NCBI GenBank assembly: GCA_036012565.1
Contig: DASCPP010000099.1
Location: forward strand, 1-14,567
DNA length: 14,567 nt
Source: DUAL01 sp036012565
GTDB lineage: Bacteria > Bacteroidota > Bacteroidia > Flavobacteriales > BACL11
Direction of reading: 5' to 3'
Shown here: one piece after another, positions 12,915 through 14,567 of the stretch
How the letters are laid out: every line of letters begins with the position of its first letter
How positions within the stretch are numbered: position 1 is the stretch's first letter
Program-made: the position numbers and the translations under genes
The notes under the pieces: generated by a model
Database searches by the model: none
Told to the model about the DNA's origin: nothing
What the model saw: the letters and a program-made list of their open reading frames with translations, nothing else

Positions 12915-14567
12915 ATGCCTGAATTTCACAATAAAGAGCAGAATCAGGAAGAAACTATTGATATAAAAGCGATATTATTTAAGTATCTTCGTTATTGGCA
13001 TTATTTTTTACTTTCTTTCTTGTTTTTTTTCTTTTTAGGAACTCTCAATAACCGATATACTATTCCTGAATATAGTGTTTCTTCTACACTTTTAATCAGA
13101 GATGATAGCAATACTCAATTAGGTGCTGAGAACTTACTTGAAGGACTAGAACTTTTTAGTGGAAAGAAAAATTTAAAGAATGAAATTATAATTCTAAATT
13201 CTTATAGTAATACTGAGAAAGTAATTAAAGAATTAGGGTTAGGATTATCTTATTTCCAACACGGTTTCTTTCAAACTAATGAGCTTTTTGAGAATACTCC
13301 TTTTAAGATTATTGTTGATTCTTCACATGTTCAACTAACAGGCATTGAATATGAATTAGAAATAATTAATGAAAATCAATTTCAACTTTCGGTAAGTGCT
13401 GAAGATCATTTTCCTTGCAATTTAAAGACTGAGAAACTTGACAAAACATTATTGGGAAATATTAATATTGACAAAACATTTGAGTTTGACCAAAAGATCT
13501 CAAATCTTTTTTTCTCTTTCATAATTCAAAGAACACCATCTTTTAATTTAGATAACATCATTGATAATGAAAAAACATTTTCATTTAAACTGCACCAAAC
13601 AAATGTCCTCGCGCAAAAGTTAATTAGAGAAATAACCATAAATCCTATAAATAAAGAAACCTCTATTTTAAAGCTAAATATTAAAGGAAGAACGCCTAAA
13701 AAAAGCATACAGATTCTTAATAAATTAACAGAAGTGTATATAAGAAATAGTTTGGACGAGAAAAATTTAATGGCTATTAATACAATTTACTTTATTGATG
13801 AGCAACTTGCTGTAATAAAAGATTCCTTAACACTTATTGAAAATCAACTAGAGATTTTTAGAAAACAAAATCCGAATCTTGATATAGTTAATAAAGATTT
13901 TGGAACCTACTTCCAAAAGCAAGAATTGGATAATACATTATCAGAGCAATCTGTAAACATTAAATATTATCAATCTTTATTATCTTATTTAAAAGACGAT
14001 AGTGATGCACATTCCATAGTATCTCCAACATTAATGGGGATAAGTAACCCAGAGTTAAATGGCTTAATTCATCAATTATTACAATTAGATACCAAGAAAG
14101 ATGAATTACAGTTAACTACTACTGCGAAGAACCCTGCTTATAAGGCAGTTCTTTCTCAAATAAAACATACAAAAAACACTATTATTGAGAATGTTCGTAA
14201 TCTTATTTCTTCTGCTTTAATTTATGAAAAAGATTTAAAAGTTAGAATAAATTCTTTTAACAATAAAATATACAAATTACCTGAATTAGAAAAAAGTTAT
14301 TTAATTCTTAAAAGAAAACATGAATATAATGAGCAAACTTCAATTTATCTTCAACAAAAAAGATATGAAGCTTCTCTTGCAAAAGCTGGGACAGAATCAG
14401 ACCATAAAGTTATTGACCCTGCTAGATTAGACAGTGAGAAACCAACAACACCAAACAAGGGGTTAACTTATTTTTTCGCTTTACTCTTTGGACTAATTTG
14501 TCCAATTGCATATATATCACTAAAAGAGTTCTTTAGTGATACTATCTCTAGTAAATCAGATTTACAA
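12915..14567 (+). CDS. Wzz/Wzc-like polysaccharide co-polymerase (probable BY-kinase N-terminal part), 3' end cut off
   Basis: The frame from ATG 12915 is open for 551 codons to the right edge without a stop, so the gene continues beyond the window. The protein sits in the inner membrane, sets polysaccharide chain length and contacts the Wza-like channel. A short cytoplasmic N-terminus (IDIKAILFKYLRYW, 15-28) leads into TM1 (about 28-43). A long periplasmic region with helical, coiled-coil-prone segments (about 280-320 and 385-480) follows. Then come a GNVR-type segment (LPELEKSYLILKRKHEYNEQ, 455-474, and VIDPARLDSEKP, 499-510), a Pro-rich stretch (504-513) and TM2 (about 517-534). The final SDTISSKSDLQ matches the junction that usually precedes the cytoplasmic tyrosine autokinase (Wzc/BY-kinase) domain, but that domain is not visible. 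It starts one base after the lipoprotein stop, so the two are translated from one message. Confidence 0.9.
   Translation, partial: MPEFHNKEQNQEETIDIKAILFKYLRYWHYFLLSFLFFFFLGTLNNRYTIPEYSVSSTLLIRDDSNTQLGAENLLEGLELFSGKKNLKNEIIILNSYSNTEKVIKELGLGLSYFQHGFFQTNELFENTPFKIIVDSSHVQLTGIEYELEIINENQFQLSVSAEDHFPCNLKTEKLDKTLLGNINIDKTFEFDQKISNLFFSFIIQRTPSFNLDNIIDNEKTFSFKLHQTNVLAQKLIREITINPINKETSILKLNIKGRTPKKSIQILNKLTEVYIRNSLDEKNLMAINTIYFIDEQLAVIKDSLTLIENQLEIFRKQNPNLDIVNKDFGTYFQKQELDNTLSEQSVNIKYYQSLLSYLKDDSDAHSIVSPTLMGISNPELNGLIHQLLQLDTKKDELQLTTTAKNPAYKAVLSQIKHTKNTIIENVRNLISSALIYEKDLKVRINSFNNKIYKLPELEKSYLILKRKHEYNEQTSIYLQQKRYEASLAKAGTESDHKVIDPARLDSEKPTTPNKGLTYFFALLFGLICPIAYISLKEFFSDTISSKSDLQ

Noticed and set aside
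12915..14567. Frameshifted or broken co-polymerase gene
   Set aside because: Reading the frame through codon by codon gives 551 uninterrupted codons with both expected membrane helices and the GNVR segment; it lacks a stop only because the window ends.

Overview
The window reads as an AT-rich chromosomal segment of a member of the Bacteroidota, probably Flavobacteriia-like. Four things point this way: a secreted protein with a type IX secretion (T9SS) C-terminal sorting domain, a bacillithiol-pathway deacetylase (BshB1), a fused System II cytochrome c synthase (CcsBA), and genes that mostly start without a Shine-Dalgarno sequence while TAnnTTTG-type -7 promoter elements occur upstream. Nearly all the sequence is coding. 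No rRNA, tRNA, CRISPR array, insertion sequence or phage gene was seen, and no non-coding gap exceeds about 70 bases.

Left part (1-5871, plus strand): the 3' portion of a copper-type P1B ATPase, a Wzx-like polysaccharide flippase and a family 4 (GT-B) glycosyltransferase are packed with a 3-base gap and then an ATGA overlap, so they look co-transcribed. After a 53-base gap comes a secreted T9SS cargo protein with three Asp-box repeats. A strong GC-rich hairpin with a T-tract (about 5889-5918) closes this block and also serves the convergent block.

Middle part (5924-9707, minus strand): ccsBA followed by bshB1 with an 11-base overlap. This is a two-gene unit joining haem delivery/cytochrome c assembly to low-molecular-weight thiol synthesis. 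It diverges, across 66 bases holding two back-to-back candidate -7 elements, from the next block.

Right part (9774-14567, plus strand): a tightly spaced housekeeping operon (DUF2520 Rossmann protein, UbiA-family prenyltransferase, Maf nucleotide pyrophosphatase, each separated by one base) is followed by a candidate promoter and the start of an exopolysaccharide export operon: a Wza-like outer-membrane lipoprotein and, one base later, a Wzz/Wzc-like polysaccharide co-polymerase that runs off the right edge of the window. Polysaccharide genes therefore occur at both ends, flanking conserved respiratory and housekeeping genes.

Most genes belong to recognisable families. I see no convincing evidence of a wholly undescribed system. 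The items most worth checking are an Asp at a predicted copper-ligand position of the ATPase, the ccsBA-bshB1 coupling, the large insert between the two halves of CcsBA, variant motifs in the prenyltransferase and glycosyltransferase, and the uncharacterised Asp-box T9SS cargo.
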